Source: Pseudomonas sp. PDNC002
GTDB taxonomy: Bacteria > Pseudomonadota > Gammaproteobacteria > Pseudomonadales > Pseudomonadaceae
Assembly: GCF_016919445.1 (NCBI RefSeq)
Contig: NZ_CP070356.1
Span: 6,203,502 to 6,267,501 of the forward strand
Direction: 5' to 3'
DNA length: 64,000 nt
How positions within the stretch are numbered: position 1 is the first letter of the stretch; every line of letters starts with the position of its first letter. Below the pieces are notes generated by a model. That model was not told where the DNA came from. It worked only from the letters and a program-made list of their open reading frames with translations, and ran no database searches. The position numbers and the translations under genes were made by a program. Of this stretch, positions 1 through 8,645 are shown piece after piece.

Positions 1-287
1 TCCAAGTTATCCCAGAGGAACTGGTCGTCCTTGTGCAGGTGCAGGGTGGCGCCGGTCTTCTCCTTCATCTGCCCGGAGGCAAGGAAGTGATCGAGATGCG
101 CATGGGTGTGGATAATGCTGACCACCTTCAGCCCCAGCGCATCGAGGCGCTGGAGGATAAGTTCGTGGTCGCCACCCGGATCGACGACGATGGCCTTCTT
201 CGTCAGCGGATCGCCGATGATGGTGCAGTTGCACTGCAGGGGGCCAACGGGGAAGGTTTCGCGGATGAGGGCAGGCTGATCGGTCAT
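1..287 (-). CDS. MBL-fold metallo-hydrolase, N-terminal part (runs off window)
   Basis: The first 95 codons of a metallo-beta-lactamase-fold hydrolase; the rest lies beyond position 1. Translation begins MTDQPALIRETFPVGPLQCN and carries the zinc motif HTHAHLDHF (HxHxDH) preceded by a VVDPGGD strand, as in glyoxalase-II-like hydrolases. In this family two metal ions activate water to cleave thioesters or related substrates in the cytoplasm. The exact substrate cannot be told from this fragment. It is divergent from the LuxR gene at 407, with a 119-bp shared upstream region. Confidence 0.85.
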   Translation of the reverse strand, partial: MTDQPALIRETFPVGPLQCNCTIIGDPLTKKAIVVDPGGDHELILQRLDALGLKVVSIIHTHAHLDHFLASGQMKEKTGATLHLHKDDQFLWDNL

Positions 288-406
288 CGGTTGCTCCGGA
301 GCGGTGAGCGGCCAGCGAAGCCGGCATGGCTTTCGGCGGCCGAATGGCACCTATATTGCAGCAACTCACCTGAAAAAGAACAAGATCGAATGCAGAGAGC
401 AATGCG

Positions 407-1219
407 ATGCAACTGAGCAACCTGTTGGCCACCCAGGCCAGCGCCGACTGGAACCAGAACCTCGCGCGACTGCTGGAGCACAAGGGCCACCCGGACTTTC
501 CGGTGCTGCTGTCACACACCCTGCAGCCCGTCCTGGCCCACGACAACGTGATCATCAAGGCGTACCACGGCGACGGTTGCCCGCGCATTCTCTACGAGGA
601 CTACCCGGACCAGCTCCACGCCGAATACATCGAACGCTACCTCGACGGCATGTATCGCCTGGACCCGGTATCCAACTCGATCCGCGATGGCGTGAGCAGC
701 GGCATCCTGCGCGTCAACCAACGCACCAGCCAGCTGCACGGCAGCGATTACTACAAGCACTACTACCGCGAACTGCGACTGGACGACGAGATCGACATTC
801 TCTTCGACGACTGCGACGACACCGTGCTGGTCATGTCCATCGGACGGCGCGAGCGAAACCTGGCCACCACCGCCGAACTCCGCGCCCTGCGCAACCTCTA
901 CCCGCTGCTGCAGCACCTGCTGGGGGGCTTTGCGCAGAGCCGCGAAAGCCCCGCCCAGCCACCGAACGAAGACAGCCTGACGCGGGCATTGGCATCCTTC
1001 GCCGGCGGCCTGCTGACGCCGCGCGAGCAGGAAATCGCCCGGCTGATGCTGCAGGGCAACTCCAGCAAGCTGATCGCGCGCCAACTGAACATCAGCCAGG
1101 CGACCGTCAAGGTGCACCGGCGCAACCTCTATACGCGGCTCGGCGTACGCTCCGAGCTGCAACTCTGCGATCTGTTCCTCCGCCATTCCGCCAGCGGACT
1201 GCTGCCTCTACCGCGCTGA
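407..1219 (+). CDS. LuxR-family transcriptional regulator
   Basis: A 270-residue regulator. The first ~195 residues have no motif I can name with certainty and form the presumed sensory half. The C-terminal ~65 residues are a GerE/LuxR helix-turn-helix, starting LLTPREQEIARLMLQGNSSK and containing ISQATVKVHRRNLYTRLGV. There is no phospho-receiver aspartate cluster and no Walker motif. It sits directly upstream, on the same strand, of the HDAC-like / MFS / porin genes, so control of that unit is the natural inference. A perfect palindrome lies 28 bp after its stop codon, in front of the next gene. The start ATG at 407 gives the full-length product. Confidence 0.85.
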   Translation: MQLSNLLATQASADWNQNLARLLEHKGHPDFPVLLSHTLQPVLAHDNVIIKAYHGDGCPRILYEDYPDQLHAEYIERYLDGMYRLDPVSNSIRDGVSSGILRVNQRTSQLHGSDYYKHYYRELRLDDEIDILFDDCDDTVLVMSIGRRERNLATTAELRALRNLYPLLQHLLGGFAQSRESPAQPPNEDSLTRALASFAGGLLTPREQEIARLMLQGNSSKLIARQLNISQATVKVHRRNLYTRLGVRSELQLCDLFLRHSASGLLPLPR

Positions 1220-1246
1220 TCCACGCCTACCCATCCGCCTCATCAC

Positions 1247-1263
1247 TGTTCCCGCAGGGAACA
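1247..1263. promoter_or_regulatory. Palindrome between LuxR gene and HDAC-like gene
   Basis: TGTTCCC, GCA, GGGAACA: seven-base perfect arms around three bases. It lies in the 182-bp gap before the deacetylase gene. A second stem, GGGGG-CTCTA-CCCCC, follows at 1283-1297. A dyad in this place is a plausible operator for the adjacent LuxR protein. That is inference only, and the G/C-rich second hairpin could instead weaken read-through. Confidence 0.4.
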
Positions 1264-1401
1264 CGGCTGCCTGTTGCCTGACGGGGGCTCTACCCCCACG
1301 GGTGTATTTACCCTCCTCCGGCGCCTTCCTACTCTCGCCCTGCCTTGCCCAATCCGCCTGCGCACAGTGCAGCACCCCGAACAACAACAAGGATTACGCC
1401 A

Positions 1402-2532
1402 ATGACCACGGCATTCGTCTGGCATGAACACTACATGTGGCACGACACCGGCAACTACGCCGGCCTGTTCGCGCCCGGCCTGGGCGTCCAGCCCGGCCTG
1501 CATTTCGAGAACGCGGAAACCAAGCGCCGGCTGCGCAACCTGCTGGAAGTCAGCGGCCTGGCCGAACGACTGCTGGCGGTCAAGCCAGTGCCCGCGACCG
1601 AAGAGCAACTGCTGCGGGTGCACACCCCGGCCTACCTCTCGCACTTGCAGGAGCTCAGCGCCGGACGCGGCGGCGACGCCGGCGACAACACGCCCTTTGG
1701 CCACGGCAGCTACGACATCGCCCGGCTGTCCGCTGGCGGTGTGATCCAGGCGGTCAAACACGTGTTGCGCGGCGACGCACGCAACGCCTACGCCCTGGTG
1801 CGGCCGCCGGGCCACCACGCCGAGGCGGACCGCGGTCGCGGCTTCTGCCTGCTGGCCAACGCATCCGTGGCCGCCCAGGCCGCAATGGTCGAGCACGGTC
1901 TGGAACGCATTGCCGTGGTCGATTGGGACGTGCACCACGGCAACGGCTCGCAGAGTATTTTCTGGGAAGACCCACGGGTACTGACCGTTTCCCTGCACCA
2001 GGACGGCAACTATCCCCAGGACTCGGGCTTCGTCGACGAACAGGGCGGTGGCGACGGTCGCGGCTTCAATCTCAACGTGCCGCTGCCCCCCGGCTGTGGC
2101 GAGGGCGCCTACCTGCACGCCTTCGACGAAATCGTGCTGCCCGCCCTGCGTGCCCACCGCCCGCAACTGATCCTGGTGCCCTGCGGTTTCGACGCCGGAG
2201 CCCACGATCCGCTGGGGCGCATGATGCTCCACGGCGATGCCTACCGGGCCATGACCGCGAGGCTGATGGCGCTGGCCGACGAGCTGTGCGATGGCCGCCT
2301 GGTGCTGTGCCACGAAGGCGGCTACGAGCCCAACTCGGTGCCCTATTTCGGCCTGGCCGTGATCGAGACGCTCAGCGGCATCACCACCGACATTCAGGAC
2401 CCGCACCTGGCGGCGATGCGCGCCTTGCCCGGGCAGGCCCTGGCCGAACACCAGCGGCAGTGGATCGCCGACCTGCGCGCCCGCTACGACAGCCCCTTGC
2501 TCCCGACTCGCCGGCAAAAGGTGGAAGCATGA
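1402..2532 (+). CDS. Class II histone-deacetylase-like amidohydrolase (HDAH family)
   Basis: A 376-residue zinc amidohydrolase of the arginase/deacetylase superfamily. Visible active-site elements are the histidine pair in RPPGHHA (H138, H139), zinc ligands in DWDVHHGNG (D176, H178) and GFDAGAHDP (D264), and the transition-state tyrosine in HEGGYEPN (Y308). Spacing and flanking sequence match, as I recall it, the bacterial HDAH class typified by the Alcaligenes/Bordetella FB188 enzyme, offset by about four residues. Such enzymes remove acetyl or other acyl groups from amines, and the natural substrates of the bacterial ones are mostly unknown. The start at 1402 is chosen because homologues begin just before the VWHEHYMWHDTG segment; an upstream in-frame ATG at 1345 adds 19 unlikely residues. 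The stop overlaps the next start (ATGA). Confidence 0.9.
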   Translation: MTTAFVWHEHYMWHDTGNYAGLFAPGLGVQPGLHFENAETKRRLRNLLEVSGLAERLLAVKPVPATEEQLLRVHTPAYLSHLQELSAGRGGDAGDNTPFGHGSYDIARLSAGGVIQAVKHVLRGDARNAYALVRPPGHHAEADRGRGFCLLANASVAAQAAMVEHGLERIAVVDWDVHHGNGSQSIFWEDPRVLTVSLHQDGNYPQDSGFVDEQGGGDGRGFNLNVPLPPGCGEGAYLHAFDEIVLPALRAHRPQLILVPCGFDAGAHDPLGRMMLHGDAYRAMTARLMALADELCDGRLVLCHEGGYEPNSVPYFGLAVIETLSGITTDIQDPHLAAMRALPGQALAEHQRQWIADLRARYDSPLLPTRRQKVEA

Positions 2533-3707
2533 GCACCCTCGCTGCGCCCCTGTTGCTCAGTCCGGTGCAGCAGCGCCTGCGCCTGTTGGCGGTGGTGCTG
2601 TTCTCCGCCATCGGCCCGCTGGTGCTGCTCACCGCGCCAGCCCTGGCCAGCCGCTACATCGCCGAACTGGGCCTGGACAATCGCCAGGTTGGCTTCCTGT
2701 TCAGCATGGAGCTGGGAGCCATGGCGATCTCCACCATCCCCACCTATTTCTGGATGCGCCGCTACAACTGGCGCCGGATCGCCGCTGCCGCCGCTGCCCT
2801 GTTCCTCCTCGGCAACCTGCTCAGCGCCGTGCTGATGAGTGCGCCGGCGCCGTCCTATCCGTTGCTGGTGGCGCTGCGCTTCCTCACGGCGTTCTCCGAA
2901 GCGGCCCTGGTGCTGGTTTGCCTGGGCACCGCCGGCACCCTGCCGAACGCGGCGCGGGCATTCGGCCTGTGGGTCACCGGCCAACTGGTACTGGCAGCGC
3001 TGAGCCTGCAGTTCATGCCGTGGCTGTTCAGCCATTGGCGGGTGGCCAGCTTCTTCCTGCTGATCGCCCTGTTCACCGCCGCCTGCCTGCCGTTGATCCG
3101 CTCCCTGCCTGCGGGCAGCGACAATCAGGCCGAAGCCCTTCCGCCCAGCCAGGCACGCGCCGCGCTGGGGAAGATCGCCCTGGGCATGACGGCGATCTTC
3201 CTGTTCTACCTCAGCCTCGCCGGTATCTGGACCTTCGTCGGCGAGCTGGCGCGGACCCAGGGCATCAGTGCCGCAGACAGCTCCAGCGCACTGGCCAGCG
3301 CCTCGCTGCTGGGTGTGGTCGGGGCCTCTCTGGCCAGCTGGATCGGCATCCGCGGCAAGCGCGAGTGGTTGCTCGCACTGGGCTACCTCGCGATGGCGTC
3401 GAGCCTGATCGGCCTGCTCGGTGACGTCTCGCTGCTGCGCTACGTGCTGGCGGCCTGCGCCTTCAAGTTCGCCTGGACCTTCGCCCTGCCCTTCCTTCTC
3501 GCGGCCATCAGCGACTACGACCGCCAGGGCGGCAAGCTGGTGGTGCTGGCCAACCTGGCGATCTGCGGCGGTCTCGCCGTAGGCCCTTCGCTGGCAGCCT
3601 GGCTGTTGGGCGAGACAGAGAATTTCAGCCTGCTGCTGCAGGTCTCCGCGGCCATCTGCGCGCTGTCGTTCGTGGCGATCCTGCCACTCGCCCGTCGCCG
3701 CGCCTGA
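2529..3707 (+). CDS. MFS transporter, translationally coupled to the HDAC-like gene
   Basis: A 392-residue, very hydrophobic protein with about 12 membrane segments. The cytoplasmic loop after TM2 reads YFWMRRYNWRRIA, as in the major facilitator superfamily. Its ATG overlaps the TGA of the deacetylase gene, so the two are made together. It could import the substrate of the deacetylase or export its product; the sequence does not say which. An outer-membrane barrel gene follows after 110 bp, giving an outer-membrane and inner-membrane route in one unit. Confidence 0.85.
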   Translation: MSTLAAPLLLSPVQQRLRLLAVVLFSAIGPLVLLTAPALASRYIAELGLDNRQVGFLFSMELGAMAISTIPTYFWMRRYNWRRIAAAAAALFLLGNLLSAVLMSAPAPSYPLLVALRFLTAFSEAALVLVCLGTAGTLPNAARAFGLWVTGQLVLAALSLQFMPWLFSHWRVASFFLLIALFTAACLPLIRSLPAGSDNQAEALPPSQARAALGKIALGMTAIFLFYLSLAGIWTFVGELARTQGISAADSSSALASASLLGVVGASLASWIGIRGKREWLLALGYLAMASSLIGLLGDVSLLRYVLAACAFKFAWTFALPFLLAAISDYDRQGGKLVVLANLAICGGLAVGPSLAAWLLGETENFSLLLQVSAAICALSFVAILPLARRRA

Positions 3708-3817
3708 CCCCACCGCATCACAACTTCGCGCTTCCCTCCGGCGTGCCTTCGGGCACGTCGCGAGCGGTCGCGCCCTGAACTCCTGCCATCCCAATAACAA
3801 CAGCGCAGAGCTCCTTC

Positions 3818-5140
3818 ATGAACAACCAACACCTGGGTTCTTTCTCCACGCTTCTGCTCGCCTCCCTGGCGAGCCTCGCCCACGCCGACAGCCATTACGA
3901 GAACGGCGACCTGCAGGCGGACTTCGCCCTGAGCAGCGGCGCCACCTTCATCGACAGCCACAACGTCAACTTCGGAGCCGGCCAGCGCGACTATCGCAGC
4001 GGTGAGGTGAAGGGTGAGCGGGCCGTCTGGCAGGAAGCCTTCCTCAAGCCGGAAGCAAGCTTGCGCTACACCCTGGACCAGGACCTGCGCCTGGTCGGCG
4101 GCGCCTCGCTGGTCGCCGCGCATACCTTCGGCGACGGCGACGCCGGTGGCTACACCCGCAACTCGGACGGCAAGACTTCGCTGGAGGAACTGTATGTCGG
4201 CGTCGAGCGCGGCCCCTGGCGCCTGACCCTGGGCAACCAGAACTTCCGTGTCGGCACCGGTTTCATCCTCGCCGACGGCAACCTCGACCTGCTCGGCGAA
4301 GGGGCGTACTGGTCCGGCCCGCGTACCGCCTTCCGCGATGGCGCCATCCTGGCCTACCGCGGCGGCGCGCTGTCCGGCCAGGCCTTCAGCCTGCGCAACG
4401 ACGACGACCTGGGTGGTGCCCGCTTCAGTGGTGCCAACCTCGACTACCCGTTCCTGCGCGGCCAGCTCGGCCTGATGGCGCTGAAGGTCAGCGACGTCAG
4501 CAGCCAGGCGAACCAGATAGCGCCGCGCAACGGCATGCAGGTGTACAACCTGCGCTGGCTCGACGGCGGCTTCGATGCCCTGCCCGAGTTGGCGATCAGC
4601 GCCGAATACGGCCTGCAGACCGGCGAAGGCGAACAGGTGAACTTCTCCGCCCACGCCTGGTACGTGCGCCTGGACTACGGCTTCGCGGGACTGCCCCTGC
4701 AGCCGCAGATGACCTACCGCTACGCGCTGTTCTCCGGCGACGACGATCCGAGCGACAACCGCCGCAAGAGCTGGGACCCATTGAGCAAGGCCTACACCGA
4801 GCGAGGCTCCTGGGTGATCGGCGATGTGGTGGGTAACTACCTGCTCAACGACAGCAACGAGCGCGTGCACATGTGGCGGCTGGCCGGCCAGGTCGCCCCC
4901 GGCCTGAGCGCGGGCACGGTCTACTACCAGTTCTCGCTGGATGAGAAGAACTACTACGGCCAGGCAGTCAGCGACCGGCGCTTCGCCGACGAGGCCGCGC
5001 TGTACCTGGACTGGGCGGCGAGCACCCAGCTCTTCGCCACGCTCTCGTACAACTGGGTGAAACCCAAGGCCGCGGCCCGCGAGGTGTTTGGCAACGACAC
5101 CTTCGATGCCCTGCAACTGTATGTTGGCTATCGCTTCTGA
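3818..5140 (+). CDS. Outer-membrane beta-barrel protein (alginate-export-like)
   Basis: A 440-residue exported protein. It has a signal peptide (residues 1-23, ending SLAHA-DSHYENG), then alternating-pattern beta strands throughout, and ends in YVGYRF, the aromatic C-terminus recognised by the BAM machinery. Length and the RLTLGNQNFRVGTGF, GPRTAFRDGA and SAEYGLQTGEGE segments look like the alginate-export / OprD-like barrel families. I cannot assign a substrate. Its position after the amidohydrolase and MFS genes suggests that it carries the same solute across the outer membrane. It converges on the AraC gene at 5203 with only 62 bp between them and no clear terminator. Confidence 0.8.
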   Translation: MNNQHLGSFSTLLLASLASLAHADSHYENGDLQADFALSSGATFIDSHNVNFGAGQRDYRSGEVKGERAVWQEAFLKPEASLRYTLDQDLRLVGGASLVAAHTFGDGDAGGYTRNSDGKTSLEELYVGVERGPWRLTLGNQNFRVGTGFILADGNLDLLGEGAYWSGPRTAFRDGAILAYRGGALSGQAFSLRNDDDLGGARFSGANLDYPFLRGQLGLMALKVSDVSSQANQIAPRNGMQVYNLRWLDGGFDALPELAISAEYGLQTGEGEQVNFSAHAWYVRLDYGFAGLPLQPQMTYRYALFSGDDDPSDNRRKSWDPLSKAYTERGSWVIGDVVGNYLLNDSNERVHMWRLAGQVAPGLSAGTVYYQFSLDEKNYYGQAVSDRRFADEAALYLDWAASTQLFATLSYNWVKPKAAAREVFGNDTFDALQLYVGYRF

Positions 5141-5202
5141 GGCCGGCGGAGCGGCCAGCGATCAGCGCGGCTGCCCAGCGGCAGCCGCGACCGGGCCGTG
5201 GC

Positions 5203-6219
5203 TCAATCCTCGCGGTAGTCGGTGGGCAGCTTGCCGGTCCACTTGCGGAACGCCCGGCGGAAGTTCGACGGGTCGTTGAACCCCAGCAGCAGCGCGATCT
5301 CGTAGAGCGGCAGGTGGGTCGTGGTGAGGTATTGCAGGGCGAGGCGCTTGCGCACGTCGTCGAGCACTTCCTGGTAGGTGGTGCCCAGGTTCGAAAGATG
5401 TCGACGCAGGCTGCGACCGCTGGTGTGCAGATCGTTGGCCACGCTTTCCAGATCGGGGAACTCGCCGGGGCGTGCCAGCAACAGGCGGCGGATGCGGGTC
5501 AGCAGGCCTTCCTGCACGTCCAGCGTGGCCAGCAGCGCCTCGCACTGCTGCTCGCACATCTGCACCGTGGCCGGGTTGGCCAGCGCCATGGGCCGCGCCA
5601 GGTATTCGCTGGGCAGGCCGATGAAGTGGAACGGTTGATCGAATAGCACCTCACCGCCGAACACCTCGGCGTAACGCTCGGCATAGTCCGGTTTGGCGTA
5701 GGCAAAACCGACGCTGACGCCCTGCAGCGGCTCGCCGACCAGGAAGCGCGCAATGGTATGCAGGCTGGTCATCAGACCTTCGGCGGCGAAGCGGCTCGTC
5801 GGCCCGAGGGGAATCGACTCGCTGGCGCGCAGGTAGGAGACGCCGCCGTCTTCCACCATCTCCAGATCGTAGGCCAGGCCAAGCACGCGGTAGTACTTCA
5901 AGGCGAAGGCGATGGCGCGCTCGAGGTTGGCGCTGGACAGTACCGCGTAGCCAAGGATCCCGTGGGTGGAGACGTTCAGCCGCTGCCCCAGCAGCAGGCC
6001 GAAGGCTGGCTCGTTGCAGTACGCCAGGGCAGCACTGGAAAGTTGGTGGAAGTCGACGAAGGACAGCCGGCCGTTGGGGCTCTGCAGCACCTCGGGCCGC
6101 ACGCGGGCCAGTTCGAACAGGCGCGCACGCGGCACGCCAAGCTCTTCGGCGAGATCGAGAAGCGCCTGCGCGTATGCGACGGGCACCAGTTCGGCGGTGA
6201 AGTTGAGCGGTTGTTTCAT
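5203..6219 (-). CDS. AraC-family regulator with arabinose-binding-like N domain (OruR type)
   Basis: A 338-residue regulator of the longer AraC subgroup. Residues ~20-210 form the PF12625-type ligand domain (STHGILGYAVLSSANLERAI segment). Residues ~240-335 form the double helix-turn-helix, ending LLLGFNDPSNFRRAFRKWTG, the signature second helix. It resembles the OruR-type regulators of Pseudomonas. It is divergent from the PF10118 gene at 6314 across a 94-bp gap that holds two TGACCG repeats (about 6236 and 6250). Local autoregulation and activation of that neighbour are likely but inferred. Confidence 0.85.
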   Translation of the reverse strand: MKQPLNFTAELVPVAYAQALLDLAEELGVPRARLFELARVRPEVLQSPNGRLSFVDFHQLSSAALAYCNEPAFGLLLGQRLNVSTHGILGYAVLSSANLERAIAFALKYYRVLGLAYDLEMVEDGGVSYLRASESIPLGPTSRFAAEGLMTSLHTIARFLVGEPLQGVSVGFAYAKPDYAERYAEVFGGEVLFDQPFHFIGLPSEYLARPMALANPATVQMCEQQCEALLATLDVQEGLLTRIRRLLLARPGEFPDLESVANDLHTSGRSLRRHLSNLGTTYQEVLDDVRKRLALQYLTTTHLPLYEIALLLGFNDPSNFRRAFRKWTGKLPTDYRED

Positions 6220-6313
6220 CGTTCTTCTTATATTGACCGCTGGCCGGATATGACCGGAAAGTTGGCAGACAATAACCTTGTGACGCTTTCCCTACAAGCC
6301 CAGAGTACAGACC

Positions 6314-7180
6314 ATGGATAACCACAACACTGGAGCCGCCATGGCCAGCACCACCCCCGCAGGACTGGAGATCAAGCCCCGGCACATGGACTTCGATCTG
6401 CCCGATCCGCTGCCGCGTCACTGGCACAGCGGAGACGCCTTCAAATCCCACCTGTTCGACGCGATGTCGGTGCTCTTCCCCGACGGCGAGCGCTTCTTCA
6501 TCGACTCGGTGCGGCAGTTCCGCGACCAGATCACCGACCCGGTGCTCAAGGAGCAGATCCGTGGCTTCATCGGCCAGGAAGGCCACCACAGCCGTGAACA
6601 CCTGACCTATAGCCAGCGTCTGCGCGACCTGGGCTACGACGTCACCGCCATCGAGAAGCGCGCCCAGGCGCGCATCCGCTTCACCCAGAAGAAATTCCCC
6701 GCCAAGCGCCAGCTGGCAGCGACCGCCGCACTGGAACACATCACCGCAATCATGGCCAACGGGCTGCTGACCGACCCGCGCACCATGGAAGGCGCCCACC
6801 CGGTGATGCAGCGCCTATGGCGCTGGCACGCGCTGGAGGAAACCGAGCACAAGGCGGTGGCCTTCGACGTCTACAACCAGGTCTGCGGCAGCCGCAAGCT
6901 GCTGCGCCGGGCGATGCGCATGGCGACCTTCTTCTTCGTGCTGGATACCTTCCGCGGCCTGGTGCACATGCTCAAGGTGGACGGCCTGCTGTGGAACTGG
7001 CGCGTCTGGCGCGACGGCATCAAGTGGACCTGGGGCAAGCACGGGGTATTCCGCCCGCTGCTGCGTGAGTACCTGGACTTCTTCAAGTCAGACTTCCATC
7101 CGTGGCAGCACAACAACCTCGATGTGCTGTACGAAGTGCGCAAGGAATACGACCCGCAGCCGCTGGCGCACGCTGGCTGA
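6314..7180 (+). CDS. PF10118-type metal-dependent hydrolase, ferritin-like
   Basis: A 288-residue protein of the family usually labelled metal-dependent hydrolase (PF10118). Metal-ligand-like clusters are GQEGHHSREH (~residues 92-101) and ALEETEHKAVAF (~residues 175-186), with helical stretches between them, consistent with a ferritin-like di-metal centre. Members often lie next to AraC regulators and fatty-acid or alcohol genes, but the reaction has not been settled as far as I know. A start at M10 (6341) is possible; the first ATG is kept because no better ribosome site decides. The gene ends before a perfect 11-bp stem-loop terminator. Confidence 0.8.
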   Translation: MDNHNTGAAMASTTPAGLEIKPRHMDFDLPDPLPRHWHSGDAFKSHLFDAMSVLFPDGERFFIDSVRQFRDQITDPVLKEQIRGFIGQEGHHSREHLTYSQRLRDLGYDVTAIEKRAQARIRFTQKKFPAKRQLAATAALEHITAIMANGLLTDPRTMEGAHPVMQRLWRWHALEETEHKAVAFDVYNQVCGSRKLLRRAMRMATFFFVLDTFRGLVHMLKVDGLLWNWRVWRDGIKWTWGKHGVFRPLLREYLDFFKSDFHPWQHNNLDVLYEVRKEYDPQPLAHAG

Positions 7181-7197
7181 TTTCTCCCTCGCTTCAA

Positions 7198-7230
7198 ACA
7201 CCGCCCCGCCTTGTCGGGGCGGTGTCGTTT
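7198..7230 (+). terminator. Rho-independent terminator after PF10118 gene
   Basis: ACACCGCCCCG and CGGGGCGGTGT form an 11-bp perfect stem with a 6-nt loop, followed by CGTTT. The T-run is short. Confidence 0.7.
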
Positions 7231-7246
7231 CCTGGATGCCGCCGGA

Positions 7247-7387
7247 TTCGCGGATAAGATCCGCTCCTACAAAAGCGCTCCGAAGCCAAATGCCCCGTGG
7301 GAGCGGACCCTGTCCGCGATCGGCTGAACCACACGCCAGGTCCATCAACGGAGCGGCCGGCAAGACATCGCGGGCAGAGTCCGCTCC
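7247..7387. repeat. REP sequences: REPIN pair plus a third copy
   Basis: TTCGCGGATAAGATCCGCTC (from 7247) faces GAGCGGACCCTGTCCGCGAT (7301-7320). A third, degenerate copy ATCGCGGGCAGAGTCCGCTC starts at 7367. They are members of the Pseudomonas REP family seen throughout this window; an inverted pair is a REPIN. They occupy the 354-bp gap 7181-7534 together with the two terminators and the stem-loop at 7402. Confidence 0.85.
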
Positions 7388-7401
7388 GACGCAAAGCGGA
7401 T

Positions 7402-7468
7402 CGTAGGGCGAATAACCTGGTGCCGGCCGTTGCACGGCGAGTAACGCTGGCGCGTTATCCGCCCTACG
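7402..7468. repeat. GTAGGGCG-type inverted repeat
   Basis: CGTAGGGCGAATAAC at 7402-7416 pairs with GTTATCCGCCCTACG at 7454-7468, with one mismatch in 15. It is a second repeat family, different from the REPs. A related half, TATCCGCCCTAC, is found near 22095-22106. Confidence 0.7.
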
Positions 7469-7488
7469 AAATGCGATCCGGCAGAACG

Positions 7489-7517
7489 AAAAAGCCCGGC
7501 ACATGGCCGGGCTTTTT
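7489..7517 (-). terminator. Rho-independent terminator of alpha/beta-hydrolase gene
   Basis: AAAAAGCCCGGC and GCCGGGCTTTTT form a 12-bp perfect stem with a 5-nt loop, placed 17 bp beyond the stop of the minus-strand hydrolase gene. T-runs on both sides make it able to work in both directions. Confidence 0.85.
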
Positions 7518-7534
7518 CATCGAGCGATAAAGGC

Positions 7535-8473
7535 TCAGGCATGCAGGAAGCGCAATGCGTCCGCCGCCGACTCCTCGGGGATTTCCTCCATCGGGATATG
7601 CCCCACGCCGGGATAGACCTTCACCTCGATCCCCGGCACGTCGCGCTGCCACATCGGCACGTGGCGCGGCGAAATCCAGCGGTCGCGCTCACCCCACATC
7701 AGCATCGTCGGCACCTTCAACCCGGCAACGCGGGTCGGTGTACCGGTCAGCTCTTCGCGGTTGGCCTTCACCAGCACGCGGAAGATGTCGATCATCGCGC
7801 GGCGGTTGCCCGGCCGGCGACTGATGTCGTAGTAGCGATCGATCACGCCCGGCTTGATCTTGCGCGGGTCGCCGTAGACTTCCTTGATGCCCTGGGCCAC
7901 CAGTGCCCGCGGCATCCACATCGGCATCATGATGCCGGCACCGGGCAGCACGGCGCTGGCGATCATCAGCGGAATCTTCTGCATGTAGTAGCCAGCCGGG
8001 TCGATGAGAATCAGCCGCTCCACGCGGTGCGGGTTCACCAGCGCGTAATTCCAGGCGATGTAGCCGCCCAGGGAGTTGCCGGCGATGGACACGTGCTTGA
8101 GGTCCAGGCGATCGAGGAACAGGCCGAACACCTTTACCAGGCGCTCGCCGTCGTACTCGCGGTCCTGACCACCACCGGTGAGGCCGAAGCCGGGCACATC
8201 GAGGCGGATGATACGGAAATGCTCGGACAGCTGGGCGACCCAGCCATCCCAGGTGTGCAACGACGCCATGACGCCATGGACCATCACCAGGACCGGCTTG
8301 TCGCGGCTGCCTTCGTCGCGGTAGTGAACATCGAAACCGTCGACCTGGATGAACTTCGAACCGGACTCGGGCGAAGCGTAGCGAGCCTTCAGCGCGGCCA
8401 GTGGCAGGGGGCCGAAACCATAGCGGGCCAGGCCCTCGGCCAGCGGCGGTTGCAGAGACAGGGTGGCGGTCAT
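7535..8473 (-). CDS. Alpha/beta-hydrolase
   Basis: A 312-residue serine hydrolase. The nucleophile elbow is GNSLGG (S134). The oxyanion-side motif MVHGVMAS lies at ~64-71, the acid is probably D264 in WGERDRW, and the base is H292 in PGVGHIP. An extended N-terminal segment of ~40 residues precedes the core fold. The family covers esterases, lipases, epoxide and C-C hydrolases, so the substrate is open. It is divergent from the secreted-protein gene at 8646; the gap shows no obvious operator. Confidence 0.85.
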   Translation of the reverse strand: MTATLSLQPPLAEGLARYGFGPLPLAALKARYASPESGSKFIQVDGFDVHYRDEGSRDKPVLVMVHGVMASLHTWDGWVAQLSEHFRIIRLDVPGFGLTGGGQDREYDGERLVKVFGLFLDRLDLKHVSIAGNSLGGYIAWNYALVNPHRVERLILIDPAGYYMQKIPLMIASAVLPGAGIMMPMWMPRALVAQGIKEVYGDPRKIKPGVIDRYYDISRRPGNRRAMIDIFRVLVKANREELTGTPTRVAGLKVPTMLMWGERDRWISPRHVPMWQRDVPGIEVKVYPGVGHIPMEEIPEESAADALRFLHA

Positions 8474-8645
8474 GGACGAGTGACTCCCGTGCTTGTTGTT
8501 CTCGAATGCCGATCACACCACAGCCCCGCCGCGCCCGCGCCCAACCTAGGTAGTGTCGATGCATTGCGCGGCGCTGCACGGGATGACGCCGGGCGCCGCC
8601 CTCGCTACCCTAGGCCGACCGCCCTCGCGCAAGGAAAGCCCGTTC

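Noticed and set aside
1437-2528. Continuous plus-strand frame running from inside the HDAC-like gene into the MFS gene, suggesting a 756-residue fusion
   Set aside because: The first two-thirds are an out-of-frame Arg/Pro-rich shadow of the amidohydrolase. The MFS has its own ATG at 2529 with a coupled start.
5141-5202. Terminator between the barrel gene and the AraC gene
   Set aside because: No convincing stem with a T-run could be found in the 62 bp.
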